A stretch of DNA of 64,000 nt from JBBATK01 sp039810585 (lineage in GTDB: Bacteria > Bacteroidota > Ignavibacteria > Kapaibacteriales > NICIL-2). Both the position numbers and the translations under genes were made by a program. The notes under the pieces were generated by a model. That model was not told where the DNA came from. It did not search any database and worked only from the letters and a program-made list of their open reading frames with translations. Positions within the stretch are counted from its first letter, which is position 1. Each line of letters starts with the position of its first letter. Location: assembly GCA_039810585.1 (NCBI GenBank), contig JBDHXF010000015.1, positions 5,097 through 69,096 on the forward strand. The letters are read 5' to 3'. Below are positions 34,327 to 44,700 of the stretch, in pieces.

Positions 34327-35895
34327 CTACAAGCCGTGACCATACGCATCAAACTCATCCGGATAGCCGTATTGTATGGCTCCGAAGGGCTTTGAGCAAT
34401 GCACGTTCAAACCGCTGTCCAGTGAATCGAGGACGATTTCTCCGACAGAGTAGGTATCGTCTACTTTTACGACATGACGTAGCTGCACCACTTCTCCGTT
34501 ATCTGTCATCAAACTCTGAAGTGCGTCTGTAGGCACGCACACAAGCGCAAACTGATAAGCGTGGACAACGGCGAACGTGTGTCCGCCAAGCTGAAACCCT
34601 TGCATCTTGGTATGATCGAGAGTAGAAACAGCTGGCTGCAATGCGTCCCGTTGCTCTTGCTGTACTGAAGGTTTAGTGTATGCAGTAGTAACCGATGGTT
34701 CCAACATCGTCGGAACAGAGTTCGAAGATTTTCTCATGGCAACCGGGTGGGACGACGACTCCGTCTTCCGGATCGTCGTGCTGTTATTTTGAGTACCGTT
34801 TTGAACCTCATCTTGTGGCACATGCATATCCATAGGTACAAAAGTGCACGATGTCCCGTAATGCTCAACCGGACGTAAGGAGATCATGCAGGGATCGCCG
34901 ATACTGTCCACATCCTTAAATCCGTGTGTCAATTCAAAGCACTGAATAGGCTGTGACGAGTGCACAGTAGTGACTCCACGAACATTGTCGATATCGACCG
35001 AGCTTCCCGGTTGTAGGCTTAGTTTCTCCACTCCGTCACCTCGCTGATAGCTTATCTCAGAAACTTCTCCAGCGCCTACTAACTTGAGGGAATAACTCGT
35101 GCGCCCGGTAGGAGGTAGTGTGATGAATGTTTTACCCCAAAAGGAAGTAGGTCGGAGCTGCTCCACCAAGGGGTTACCGGCATTTCTGTAGGCCGGCACA
35201 TAAGCCAGAGAACTACCACTGAAGACCGCTACTGCTTTCGAGGCATGAATGATTGCGCCGCTAAAATCTGCAGTGCCTTCACTCTTTGTGTCAACAACGC
35301 TTCGGTACACGTCGCCACGATTGAGATGCACGTGAACATTGCTGGTCACGATGCCACGAAGAGAAATACCTTGAGGCAACAGGACAGACAGATCCGTGTT
35401 GTCATCCGTCGCAACAACACAAGCTTGCGAGCAGAGTTCATCGCTCAGCTTCGCATGACCGACAAGGGTATAATCCTGCCCAAGTTCTGTGCAATCAAAA
35501 ATGGAGAACGACTCAGTTGATTGAAAGCGTCGAGTTATTCCCACTACCGAACAGGGATGGGATGATGTAAGATGTATGGCTTTATTTCCCTGCAGTCCGG
35601 CTTCCAGCACTTCAAAACGACGTGGCACCTCGATTACCTTTACCTGACCCTTCTTTATTTCAAAATCAACTCGCCAAGAATTGTCAGAGGCAACGCAGTG
35701 GATTTGATCATCGTTACTTGCCGCAACTTCCACCCGCAGAACTACATCATCAACAGATGAGTAGTATTGGTCGGATGTTACCGGTTCACGATAATTTTTA
35801 TCAAAGCACAACCAAAAATTGGTGCCTTGGTTCATGTGCTGCGCAAAGACGGTGGGGGCGCAGAGTACGAGAAGCAATAGGGAGCGTAGTAGCAT
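34327..35895 (-). CDS. Secreted IgGFc-binding-like domain protein
   Basis: A 522-residue exported protein with a signal peptide (LLRSLLLLVLCAPTVFAQ) and a strong GGAGG six bases before the ATG at 35895. The mature part opens QGTNFWLCFDKNY, the GxxFWxxF start of the IgGFc-binding N-domain family. It continues with that family's beta-propeller-like layout: FWGKTFITLPPTGRTSYSLKL near the middle and FELTHGF later. A low-complexity Thr/Ser/Gln-rich stretch lies at about 395-445. It ends at YGHGL without a type IX sorting domain. It is a shorter relative of the N-terminal domain at 5777-9925. A surface or periplasmic role is likely. Confidence 0.7.
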   Translation of the reverse strand: MLLRSLLLLVLCAPTVFAQHMNQGTNFWLCFDKNYREPVTSDQYYSSVDDVVLRVEVAASNDDQIHCVASDNSWRVDFEIKKGQVKVIEVPRRFEVLEAGLQGNKAIHLTSSHPCSVVGITRRFQSTESFSIFDCTELGQDYTLVGHAKLSDELCSQACVVATDDNTDLSVLLPQGISLRGIVTSNVHVHLNRGDVYRSVVDTKSEGTADFSGAIIHASKAVAVFSGSSLAYVPAYRNAGNPLVEQLRPTSFWGKTFITLPPTGRTSYSLKLVGAGEVSEISYQRGDGVEKLSLQPGSSVDIDNVRGVTTVHSSQPIQCFELTHGFKDVDSIGDPCMISLRPVEHYGTSCTFVPMDMHVPQDEVQNGTQNNSTTIRKTESSSHPVAMRKSSNSVPTMLEPSVTTAYTKPSVQQEQRDALQPAVSTLDHTKMQGFQLGGHTFAVVHAYQFALVCVPTDALQSLMTDNGEVVQLRHVVKVDDTYSVGEIVLDSLDSGLNVHCSKPFGAIQYGYPDEFDAYGHGL

Positions 35896-36053
35896 GGGAG
35901 CCTCCGTGATATGTTGAGCGATGTCAACATACAGCCTAAATCCATGCACGGCGAGGCATTAACATGGCATTAACAGACATCGCATTAATGCACAGCAATT
36001 CGAAATGTTTACTATTTGGTGACTTCGTTGCGACTGACAACAATCGGAAGTAT

Positions 36054-37325
36054 TTATTCAAAACCGTGACATTCATACACCTCGCGGGCAAGGTGTTCGC
36101 GGTGATCCGGATGAGCGATATTAATGAGAAGCTTCGCGCGCTCACGGATGTTCTTGCCGTAGAGATTAACAGCACCGTATTCCGTAACCACATAGTGAAC
36201 GTGAGCGCGGGTAGTGACCACGCCTGCACCTTGTTTCAGATTTACCACGATACGCGATTCACCCTTGCTCGTTGTTGACGGTAGAGCAATGATTGGCTTT
36301 CCGTCCTCGCACAGAGAAGCTCCGCGAATAAAATCCATCTGACCTCCAACGCCGGAATAAATATGGGAGCCGATGGAGTCGGCGCAGACTTGTCCGCTCA
36401 CATCTACTTCAATGGCACTATTTATCGCAGTGACCTTTGGATTTTGTTCGATAACACGGGTGTTGTTTACATACGCAACATCGAGCAGGAGCACACCGGG
36501 ATTGTCGTCGATAAAATCATACAAACGTTTGGTACCCATCACGAAACCGGCAACGGTTTTGAAAGAGTGTTTCTTTTTCAAACGATTGTTCACCACACCT
36601 TTTTCAACCAGACTGATGAGTCCGTCTGAGAACATCTCTGTGTGTACCCCAAGATCTTTGTGGTTACCCAGGAACTTCAAGACCGCATTCGGAATAGCTC
36701 CGATGCCCATTTGCAACGTAGCGCCGTCGCTCACGAGTCCGGCGACGTGTTTTCCGATTGCCTCTTCAACAGGACTAGGTTCCGTGTATGATGCTTCAGG
36801 AATGGGGTGGTCGACTGCGGTGAGGGAGTGGAATTGCGACACGTGGATATTGCCGTCGCCCAAGGATCGCGGCATATGCGGATTGATCTGCGCTATCACA
36901 TGCTTTGCCGTTTGCACCGCAGCCAAGGTAGCTTCCACTGAAACGCCTAAAGAGCAATATCCATGTCGGTCCGGCGGTGATACTTGAACTAGCACTACGT
37001 CGAGGGGAAGAACTTTTCGACGAAAGAGCAAGGGCACTTCCGATAAAAACACCGGGATATAATCTGCCCTGCCAACACGCATCGCGGGTCGAATATTTGC
37101 GCCAGCAAAGAGAGCATGAACTTTAAAACTGTCTTTACATTCTTCGGCGGCGTATGGAGCGGGTCCTTCTGTGTGGAGGTGAACAACTTCAACATTCCGC
37201 AACTCAGGTGCGCGGCGTGTCATTGCTTGAATGAGTTCTTGCGGCGCAGCAGCGACTGAATGAATGTACACGCGATCACCGGACTTGATTACTTTAACCG
37301 CTTCTTCTGCACTGATAATTTTCAT
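36054..37325 (-). CDS. Acetyl-CoA hydrolase/4-hydroxybutyrate CoA-transferase family protein
   Basis: A 423-residue enzyme that swaps or hydrolyses coenzyme A between short acyl groups. Family motifs seen are VQVSPPDRHGYCSLG, QMGIGAIPNAVL and GVHTEMFSDGL, whose Glu is the conserved residue that forms the CoA thioester. YSGVGGQMDFIRG and the C-terminal VVTTRAHVHYVVTEYG complete the pattern. The exact acyl substrate (acetate, butyrate, 4-hydroxybutyrate) cannot be told. The gene starts 15 bases after the M16 protease stop and is probably co-transcribed with it, a pairing that suggests no obvious shared pathway. Confidence 0.85.
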   Translation of the reverse strand: MKIISAEEAVKVIKSGDRVYIHSVAAAPQELIQAMTRRAPELRNVEVVHLHTEGPAPYAAEECKDSFKVHALFAGANIRPAMRVGRADYIPVFLSEVPLLFRRKVLPLDVVLVQVSPPDRHGYCSLGVSVEATLAAVQTAKHVIAQINPHMPRSLGDGNIHVSQFHSLTAVDHPIPEASYTEPSPVEEAIGKHVAGLVSDGATLQMGIGAIPNAVLKFLGNHKDLGVHTEMFSDGLISLVEKGVVNNRLKKKHSFKTVAGFVMGTKRLYDFIDDNPGVLLLDVAYVNNTRVIEQNPKVTAINSAIEVDVSGQVCADSIGSHIYSGVGGQMDFIRGASLCEDGKPIIALPSTTSKGESRIVVNLKQGAGVVTTRAHVHYVVTEYGAVNLYGKNIRERAKLLINIAHPDHREHLAREVYECHGFE

Positions 37326-37340
37326 AGGTCAATCATACCA

Positions 37341-40301
37341 TTAATATCCAAATACATCTTCTAAGCTCAGGGTTTCTACTTCTCCGTACTTCTGCAGTTC
37401 AGTCATTGAAACTCGTGACTTCGAGCCAAGCACGATGAAGCTAAACTTCTTGTCTTTTACCTTTTCATCTCTCTGGTGCACAATGTCGTCAAAACTCAGC
37501 GTCGGAATGATCGTGTACACTTGTTCGCGCACGTCGAAATCAACACCCAGTTTGTGCAGCGTTTCATACTGATCGATGAGTGCCATCTTTGTAAAGCGCT
37601 CGGATTCGATCTTCTCCATCACACTTTGTTTGGCATTGGTAAAGGCGTCGTCATTACGGGGCATTTTCTCTAAAATATCAGTCATAGCCGCCAAGGCCTC
37701 CGGCAGCTTGTCGGCTTGCGTACCGATGTAAGCGCTGAGGACGTAGGGATCTTCTGCACGACGAGGCGACATGAACCCGGCTTGAACAGAATAGGCCAGA
37801 GCTTTGGACTCTCGGATGGTTTGAAACACCACGCCGGACAAGCCGCCATTATACTCGTTGTATAATCGAGAGAACGAAGAGTTCTGCACTGAGTAGTGAT
37901 CCTCCGTCTTGATACGCATGAGTACTTCTGCTTGTATCATGTCAAAATCCAAGAAGTACACTTTGCCCTTTGGTTCGTCTTGCATCACAAACGGTGCAGA
38001 CGTCGGGAGACTTTCGAGATGCGTCGGCGTGTGATGTTCTGCGGCAACAATCGCAGCTACTTGATCAATGCTTTGCGGACCATAGTATTCCACTCTGTGT
38101 TTCAACCCGGACCACGATGCGATAATAGCGACAAGGTCTTCCGCCTTCAGGCTTTTCAGTTCCTTTTCGGATAAGACCGTGGTGAAGGGGTTGCGCTTTC
38201 CGTAGGTGACGTAGTTCAAAAGCGCTTGCTGCAGAATAACGTTCTTGTTTTTCTTGATATTGATACGCTGACGTAAGATGCCATCGATCAACAGGCTCAG
38301 TGCCGAGGAGTCCGGCTGCGGTTTGTTGAGCTTCATCTCTACCAGGCGTAATGCCGGCACAAGATTCTCAACGCTGCCACTTAATTCAACACTCATACTC
38401 TCACTTCCGGCTGATACTCGGATACTGCAGCCTAGATTATAGAGCTGGGTCTTGATATCCTCTGCGCTCAGGCCTCCGGCGCCAATGAAATCCAAATACT
38501 GCATAGCGGTACTGAATCGAGGATCATCCTTGGTTCCGTAGTCCCAAACAAAGTTGAGGTTGTACAAACTGTTTTCGGTGTTCTTGACGCTGAGAATTTC
38601 AAGACCATTTTCCAAAGTCTTGCGCTGAATATCTTTCGAAAAATCGCTGAAGTGCGGTTCGATTTTCTTTACCGGCATAGCCATGATCTGCTTAGAAAAA
38701 TCGGATTCCACGTCACGATTAATCTTGACCGGTGTGATAGCAGGCTTCTCAACGTGTTGTACCGTTTTTTCGCCACTTCGTTTGTACACCACCGCATAAT
38801 TGTTGCCGTAGTTCTTTTTTGCGAAGGCAACGATATCGTTCTTCGTGATGGTCGACAGATCGTCCACAAAATGAACCGCATCTTTCCAGTCCTCGCCATG
38901 CGTGTAGGCTTGCGATATTATAGCGGCACGATTGCTATTGCTCTCCATTTGCTTCAAGTGACTGATACGCAAATCGTTGATCACAGCCTTCATGGTTTCT
39001 TCGCTAAAATGTCCCTCCTTAAGCTCCTCGATCTGTCCCAACAACAAATCGCGAAGGTCTTCCAGCTTTTGCCCCTTCCGAGGAACGGCGAAGAAACGAT
39101 GCATGGAGTAATCCTTCATGAGCTGCGGACTACAGCCGGCATTTAGCACTCGTTGTTTCTGATTCAAATTCAAATCGATCAGGCCGGCGGAGCTGTTCGA
39201 CAGCAACATATCGCACATGGTAAGCAACTCGATATCGCGTCGCTGAGCGCTGCCCGGAAAGCGGAAAGCCATGCTGATATTTTCGGTTGAAGGACTCAGC
39301 ACTTCACGCACCACGGGAGCCTTCAGCGGTTCTTCACGGATGACCGGAGTATTGGGCAGAGTTTGCTGCGCGTATGCAGAAAACGCTTGCTCAATGTCGG
39401 CCACGCAGGCATCCGGATCGATGTCGCCCACGAGGACGATAGCCATATTGTTTGGTACGTAGTAGGTCTTGAAGTACTGCTTAATCGCCTTCATCGACGG
39501 GTTCTTCAAGTGCTCGATGGTACCAATAGTTGTCTGCGTTCCATACTGATGATGCGGGAAGAGAGCTTCCCGCAAGGTTTCGAACGTGACGCGACCATCA
39601 TTATCCATTCCACGATTCTTTTCTTCATACACAGCCTCCAATTCAGTGTGAAAGAGTCGGAGGACGGGGTTGCGAAAACGCTCAGCTTCCAGGGTAATCC
39701 AACGTCTAAATTGATTCTGCGGGATATCATTTTCGAACACAGTTTCATCATCGGATGTATGAGCATTTGTACCCCGCGCGCCCATGCGCTTCATCATTCG
39801 GTCATACTCACCGGGAATGGCATAGGTCGCCGCTACACTGGAAAGCGAATCGATGAGATGGTACATTTGCTTTCGTTGTTCCGCATCGGTGGTGTGACGA
39901 TATTGTTCGAACAAATCTTCGATGCGTTGGAGCAGTGGTTGTTCCTTGGTGTAATCCAACGTTCCGTATTTGTCCGTTCCTTTGAACAACATGTGCTCCA
40001 GATAGTGCGCGAGACCCGTGGCGTCAGCCGGATCGTTCTTCGAGCCGGTTCTCACACTGATGAGCGTCTGCACACGCGGTTCGTTGCGATTCACACTCGT
40101 GAACACGGTCAGACCATTCTTCAACACATATTTCCGAACGCCATAGGGGTCGCCCTTCACTGTTTCATAACTATAGGAACCACTTTTGTGTTGTTCGACC
40201 CTATAGGATTGAGCGGAGATCGAGATGCTGGAGAATATCACCATGCAGCTAACGAAAACACCTAGAGCGGAGACAAGTGCGGGGGAAGTAATACGGCGCA
40301 T
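37341..40301 (-). CDS. Exported M16 family zinc protease (two-domain, insulinase type)
   Basis: A 986-residue protein with a signal peptide (SALGVFVSCMVIFSSISISAQ). The N-terminal half has the inverted zinc motif HYLEH with H99, E102 and H103, and the distal Glu in ELEAVYEEKNRG. The C-terminal half repeats the fold without HxxEH (from about residue 545), as is normal for the non-catalytic half of M16 clamshells. It probably degrades peptides in the periplasm. The ATG at 40301 was chosen for the signal peptide. It leads the CoA-transferase gene by 15 bases and diverges from the aminotransferase. Confidence 0.88.
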   Translation of the reverse strand: MRRITSPALVSALGVFVSCMVIFSSISISAQSYRVEQHKSGSYSYETVKGDPYGVRKYVLKNGLTVFTSVNRNEPRVQTLISVRTGSKNDPADATGLAHYLEHMLFKGTDKYGTLDYTKEQPLLQRIEDLFEQYRHTTDAEQRKQMYHLIDSLSSVAATYAIPGEYDRMMKRMGARGTNAHTSDDETVFENDIPQNQFRRWITLEAERFRNPVLRLFHTELEAVYEEKNRGMDNDGRVTFETLREALFPHHQYGTQTTIGTIEHLKNPSMKAIKQYFKTYYVPNNMAIVLVGDIDPDACVADIEQAFSAYAQQTLPNTPVIREEPLKAPVVREVLSPSTENISMAFRFPGSAQRRDIELLTMCDMLLSNSSAGLIDLNLNQKQRVLNAGCSPQLMKDYSMHRFFAVPRKGQKLEDLRDLLLGQIEELKEGHFSEETMKAVINDLRISHLKQMESNSNRAAIISQAYTHGEDWKDAVHFVDDLSTITKNDIVAFAKKNYGNNYAVVYKRSGEKTVQHVEKPAITPVKINRDVESDFSKQIMAMPVKKIEPHFSDFSKDIQRKTLENGLEILSVKNTENSLYNLNFVWDYGTKDDPRFSTAMQYLDFIGAGGLSAEDIKTQLYNLGCSIRVSAGSESMSVELSGSVENLVPALRLVEMKLNKPQPDSSALSLLIDGILRQRINIKKNKNVILQQALLNYVTYGKRNPFTTVLSEKELKSLKAEDLVAIIASWSGLKHRVEYYGPQSIDQVAAIVAAEHHTPTHLESLPTSAPFVMQDEPKGKVYFLDFDMIQAEVLMRIKTEDHYSVQNSSFSRLYNEYNGGLSGVVFQTIRESKALAYSVQAGFMSPRRAEDPYVLSAYIGTQADKLPEALAAMTDILEKMPRNDDAFTNAKQSVMEKIESERFTKMALIDQYETLHKLGVDFDVREQVYTIIPTLSFDDIVHQRDEKVKDKKFSFIVLGSKSRVSMTELQKYGEVETLSLEDVFGY

Positions 40302-40482
40302 GCATTCGTCCGATGATCGGAAATTTGTGTGAAAACGACCTGCAATATGCGGCTTAGTTTGACAGCCGGCAAGTGAGGACAGGTAGTTTTGCATGAGGCG
40401 AGTGTCTTGGCACATGCTCTATAGCGTCACTCACCGCAGGCCGTGTATATTTGGTTTCACAATTCAGTTGCTTCTGCACACT

Positions 40483-41544
40483 ATGCCTCATACACTCTTT
40501 ACTCCGGGACCAACGCCAATTCCCGATCGCGTTCTGAAGGTTTTATCTCAACCGATCATTCATCACCGAAGCGAGGAAGCAAAGTCCATCGTGCGGGTCA
40601 TTCGACCTCAGCTTCGCCGTGTTGTGGATACGACGCAGGAGGTGATCATCCTCAGTAGCTCCGGAACCGGTGCGGTAGAGGCAGCGATGGCGAGCCTGGG
40701 AAGGGTGGGACAGAAGGTTCTCGTATTGAACAACGGAAAGTTTGCTCGTCGTTGGGTGGACATGGCAGCTCGCTTTGGTATGCACGCTATCGACGTTTCG
40801 ATTCCGTGGTCAGAACCAGCTACTGTCGATCATCTTCTTCCGGCACTGAGTGAGCATCCGGATTGCGCGATGGTGTGGATGGTGCATAGTGAGACCTCGA
40901 CCGGTACGGCCTCTGACATTCGTGCACTGAGTGCTGCAGTTCGAGAGCACAGCAATGCGCTGGTCTGTGTTGACGCCATTTCGTCGCTCTGCGCGCTAGA
41001 ACTGCACATGGACGAGTGGGACATCGATGTTGTGACGAGCGGCTCGCAGAAGGGCTTTATGCTGCCGCCCGGACTAGCCTTCGTCTGCCTCAGCGAACGT
41101 GCGTGGAAGGTCAGTGATCACGCCAATGTGCCCTCCTATTATTTCGACTTGAAAAAAGCCCGGATAGCAGCTGAGGAAAACACAACGCCGTGGACTCCGG
41201 CTATTTCGTTGATCTGTGGTTTACAGGTGTCGCTCGAGATGATTCTTAACGAAGGAATGCCGGCTCTCTGGAAGCGTCATGCCGATCTAGCTCTGGATCT
41301 CCGCACCAGGTTACGTGCCATGGGTTTGTCGCTGTACAGTAAGGCTCCATCAAATTCCGTCACTGCAGTTCAACTACCGGCGCACCGTCCCTCACTTGTA
41401 AAAGATCTCTTAATCACCCACGGCATTAGAGTTGCCGGCGGACAAGATCACCTTAAAGCTGAGATCTTTCGTATTGGACATTTGGGTGATTATCATGCAG
41501 AAGACATCGAATTTCTTTGTGCTTCGATAGCAGAATTGCTGTAG
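40483..41544 (+). CDS. Class V aminotransferase (serine/alanine-glyoxylate or SerC-like)
   Basis: A PLP-dependent enzyme of 353 residues that opens with the family signature TLFTPGPTPIPDRV. It has ILSSSGTGAVEAAMASL at the cofactor phosphate site and the PLP lysine in SGSQKGFMLPPGLAF. The C-terminal domain has VAGGQDHLKAEIFRIGHLG. This pattern fits the alanine/serine-glyoxylate aminotransferase and archaeal-type phosphoserine aminotransferase group. The substrate is not fixed by sequence, but a role in serine-glycine metabolism is likely. The frame can extend upstream but lacks family similarity there, so the ATG at 40483 is preferred. Confidence 0.82.
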   Translation: MPHTLFTPGPTPIPDRVLKVLSQPIIHHRSEEAKSIVRVIRPQLRRVVDTTQEVIILSSSGTGAVEAAMASLGRVGQKVLVLNNGKFARRWVDMAARFGMHAIDVSIPWSEPATVDHLLPALSEHPDCAMVWMVHSETSTGTASDIRALSAAVREHSNALVCVDAISSLCALELHMDEWDIDVVTSGSQKGFMLPPGLAFVCLSERAWKVSDHANVPSYYFDLKKARIAAEENTTPWTPAISLICGLQVSLEMILNEGMPALWKRHADLALDLRTRLRAMGLSLYSKAPSNSVTAVQLPAHRPSLVKDLLITHGIRVAGGQDHLKAEIFRIGHLGDYHAEDIEFLCASIAELL

Positions 41545-41715
41545 AACTTCACGCGATTCGCCGTGCCGGAGCGGCTCTCAGGATGTTATAATACGCGCCG
41601 GCCGAGGGCCGTCGCTCTCCTCATTCCTCCATCTCATTGTAATCACCGTTTTGCCGTCACACCAACGAGGTGGTGGACCGTAGGTCGTACGTATAACACG
41701 GTCTCTGACTGGTAG

Positions 41716-41756
41716 ACAAAAAACAAGCTCCCGACTTTGTGAGTCGGGAGCTTGTT
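41716..41756 (-). terminator. Rho-independent terminator of the 1845-residue secreted protein gene
   Basis: AACAAGCTCCCGAC (41722-41735) pairs perfectly with GTCGGGAGCTTGTT (41743-41756). On the minus strand the stem runs into TTTTTTGTC, 22 bases past the stop at 41779. Confidence 0.9.
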
Positions 41757-41778
41757 ATGCGAATCGATGTTGGAGATC

Positions 41779-44700
41779 TTACTTCACAACTTGAATTGTT
41801 TGGCTTACCACGCTACCGTTTTGTTTTACAACAACGGTATAGGTGCCTGAAGCAAGGTCAGCAACGTTAAAGTGCAGAGTACGAGCGCCGGACATCTCGT
41901 CGTTTGCAATGGTTTGCACGGTACGACCATTGATATCCACCAAGTTAATCTCGGTCATTCCTGAGCCACTAAGGTTAAGGCTAAGGGTGACGTCGTTGGT
42001 AGCCGGGTTCGGGCTGGCTGCGAGTGTAGCAACTTGATCGTCTGCAGCAACAAGAACTTCTGACGAGTAACGAACTGCTCCGTCAAGATCAACCATCTTT
42101 AAACGGTATGACCAAGCAGAAGCTGAACTTACGTTTGCATCGCGTCCGGTATAACTTGTTGCAACGGTCGATTGACCTTGAGCTGGCTTATAGAGAACAT
42201 CACTGTAAGAGCCTGTTCCCTTTTCGCTCACTAATGCACGTTGTACTTGGAAGAATGCAGAGTTCTTTTCGCTAGCGGTTGTCCAATCAACTTGAACGTC
42301 GCTTCCACTGCGCTTAGCATTGAAGTTCACCAATTCTACCGGCACAACAGCGCCGTTGGAACGTTCGATGAATTCGATGATAGCACGGATGATACGCTCA
42401 CTACCGGTGTTGGTGGTTGCGCGTGGCAAGTGACGCCAGTCAACGCCCAAGAACACAACATTGTAGTTGAGGTAGTTGGTTGCGATACCCATCGATGAAT
42501 CGGTAACGCCTGCGTCGCGATTGGTGTAGTAGTACGCTGTACGAGCCAAACCATTGGTTTGGGCATCCGAGTAGATCTTCATCAAGCTCGGCATCGGAAT
42601 AGCATTGTCATAGGTATTGGTGGTTTTGGCAACCGATTCCGAAATACCTTCTGCAAGTGCAAATCCCATGACTTGCTTTCCATCGTATCCAGCTGCGCGA
42701 GGTGTGCGGTCTGTTGGAGCGGCACCCTTCAGAGCACCGGTTGAAGCATTGGTTGCACGGAGAACGTTGTGTACGAATTGTTCGTCGTTCGTTGCATCCA
42801 ATCCAATGTGCTTGCCAAGAATTTCTTGAGAAGCGACGATAAGATTACGCTTATCGCTAGCAACACCGGAAGCAAGGAACATGCGAAGATCGGTGCGTTG
42901 TTGACGGGTAAGACGATTGGTGTCGCCAGACCAGAACAATGTACGATACATCGAGTAGTTCACTGCGCGTGGTTCCCAACCTTGACGATCCAGGAGATCG
43001 TATGATCCAAGATTCAAACCAACGTAGCTCAGAGCCTTCGACATGGAGTCGTTGTTCAAACGACCGACCAAATCGTTGAAGCTTGTCGTCGAACTGTTCG
43101 GATTTGCATTCACAGCGGTAACGCTGTTCAACATACGAATCGGTGAGCGCTGCAAGTAGAAGCGAACCGGCTTCGTAACGGAGTTGTTCGATGTGTTTTC
43201 GTCAACCGGTGTGAACACCTTGATGGTGTAGATCGGAGTGACGTTGGTAGCCATTGCCGTAAACGGAGCAGGAGCAGCGATACCTAAGTCGCTATAGGTC
43301 ATCGGGCTGAAGTTGAAGTCAAATGTGATATCAACACTTTCACCCGGGGAAACCGTTACAACCTTCGCATTGTTAGCAACGATGTTGCTGAATTGATCCA
43401 TGATTTGAGCTTGAATGGTTACACCGGATTGCAATGCAGATCCGTTGTTACGCATGCGAGCGTGAACATTCACCGGAGCCTTGGTCATGATATACTCAGC
43501 ATCGGCAAAGGAACCGGTACCGGAGCGGTAAGCCACTGGATCGGTGATTTCGATTGCTTCGATGTCGTTGACATACAAACGGCCAACAAATTCGTCTGCA
43601 CCGATGGTGAAACGAGCGCCGTTCAGACCGCGAGGATCGCCATCAAGATCATAGATACCGGCGCCCAAACGGTCGCCTCTTCTGTCAAGAATGGAACCCA
43701 GCGGATAAGGACTGTTGCTAACGCGAAGTTTTGAAGGCGACGTTGCGCTTGCAACGTAGTCTGCAACAAAGTTGCCATACACACTGCTGATATCTTGAGC
43801 GGTCCAACCCTTCCACTGACCGAGTGAGGTATAATCGCTTTGTGCACCCAAGGCAAGAATGGAGTTCGATCCATCAGTTTCGATGTAACGAACAACTGCC
43901 GCATTCGGAGCCCAGAATGCATTACGATTCGAGGTCAAACCACCGCTCACAGCCGGAATCAAACCAGGAACCGCAGCGGATGCCTTCGGATTTGTTCCTT
44001 CGTAGAACACACATGCCAGAACATTGCCGGCTGCCGTGTTCACACTGCTTGCCGATGCATTCACTGCAATAGCGTTGTTCAACATGACCGTGTTGGTATT
44101 CTGTTGCAGACCAACACCAACTATTGAGGAACCGTTTGTCACATTATCTGCATTGATAATCACCGTATTGTTCAACACGGAGTCACCACGCGTGAAGTAG
44201 CTTGACACCAATGGCGTGATCATCTTATTCAAACCGCTCAATGTTTGGGAACGGCTGGTTGTGATGTGAATACCGGCAGTGGTAGCAGTTTGTGTTGTAC
44301 GATTGAGCGAGTACACAATGTTACCAACGACTCTAGCAGCTTCGTTGACATTCGGGAAGCTAATATTACCGCCCGATGGATTCACGAAGGAGTTCATGGT
44401 TTGTTCAACGTAGATACCTTGAACTGCAACGTCTGAAGAGATATTGGAAACTTCATTATTGACAATCGTTGGTTTGATGTTGTTGTACACCAGTTGACCA
44501 GGACGAGCTTCGCCACCAACCATGATACCGGCTGCTTGACCGGATACTCCGGTTGCGCCAATACCCACGTTCAAAATGCGATTGCCACTAATGGTTTCAT
44601 TTTCACCATAACCGGTGTAGATACCACCACGGCTTACACTGCTGATCACATTGTTTGCGATGACAGTGTTCTTGTTATAGTAGCGTTGGAAGTGCGGATT

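Noticed and set aside
39363..40265. 300-codon plus-strand frame
   Set aside because: It is antisense to the conserved first domain of the M16 protease, including its zinc-binding region.
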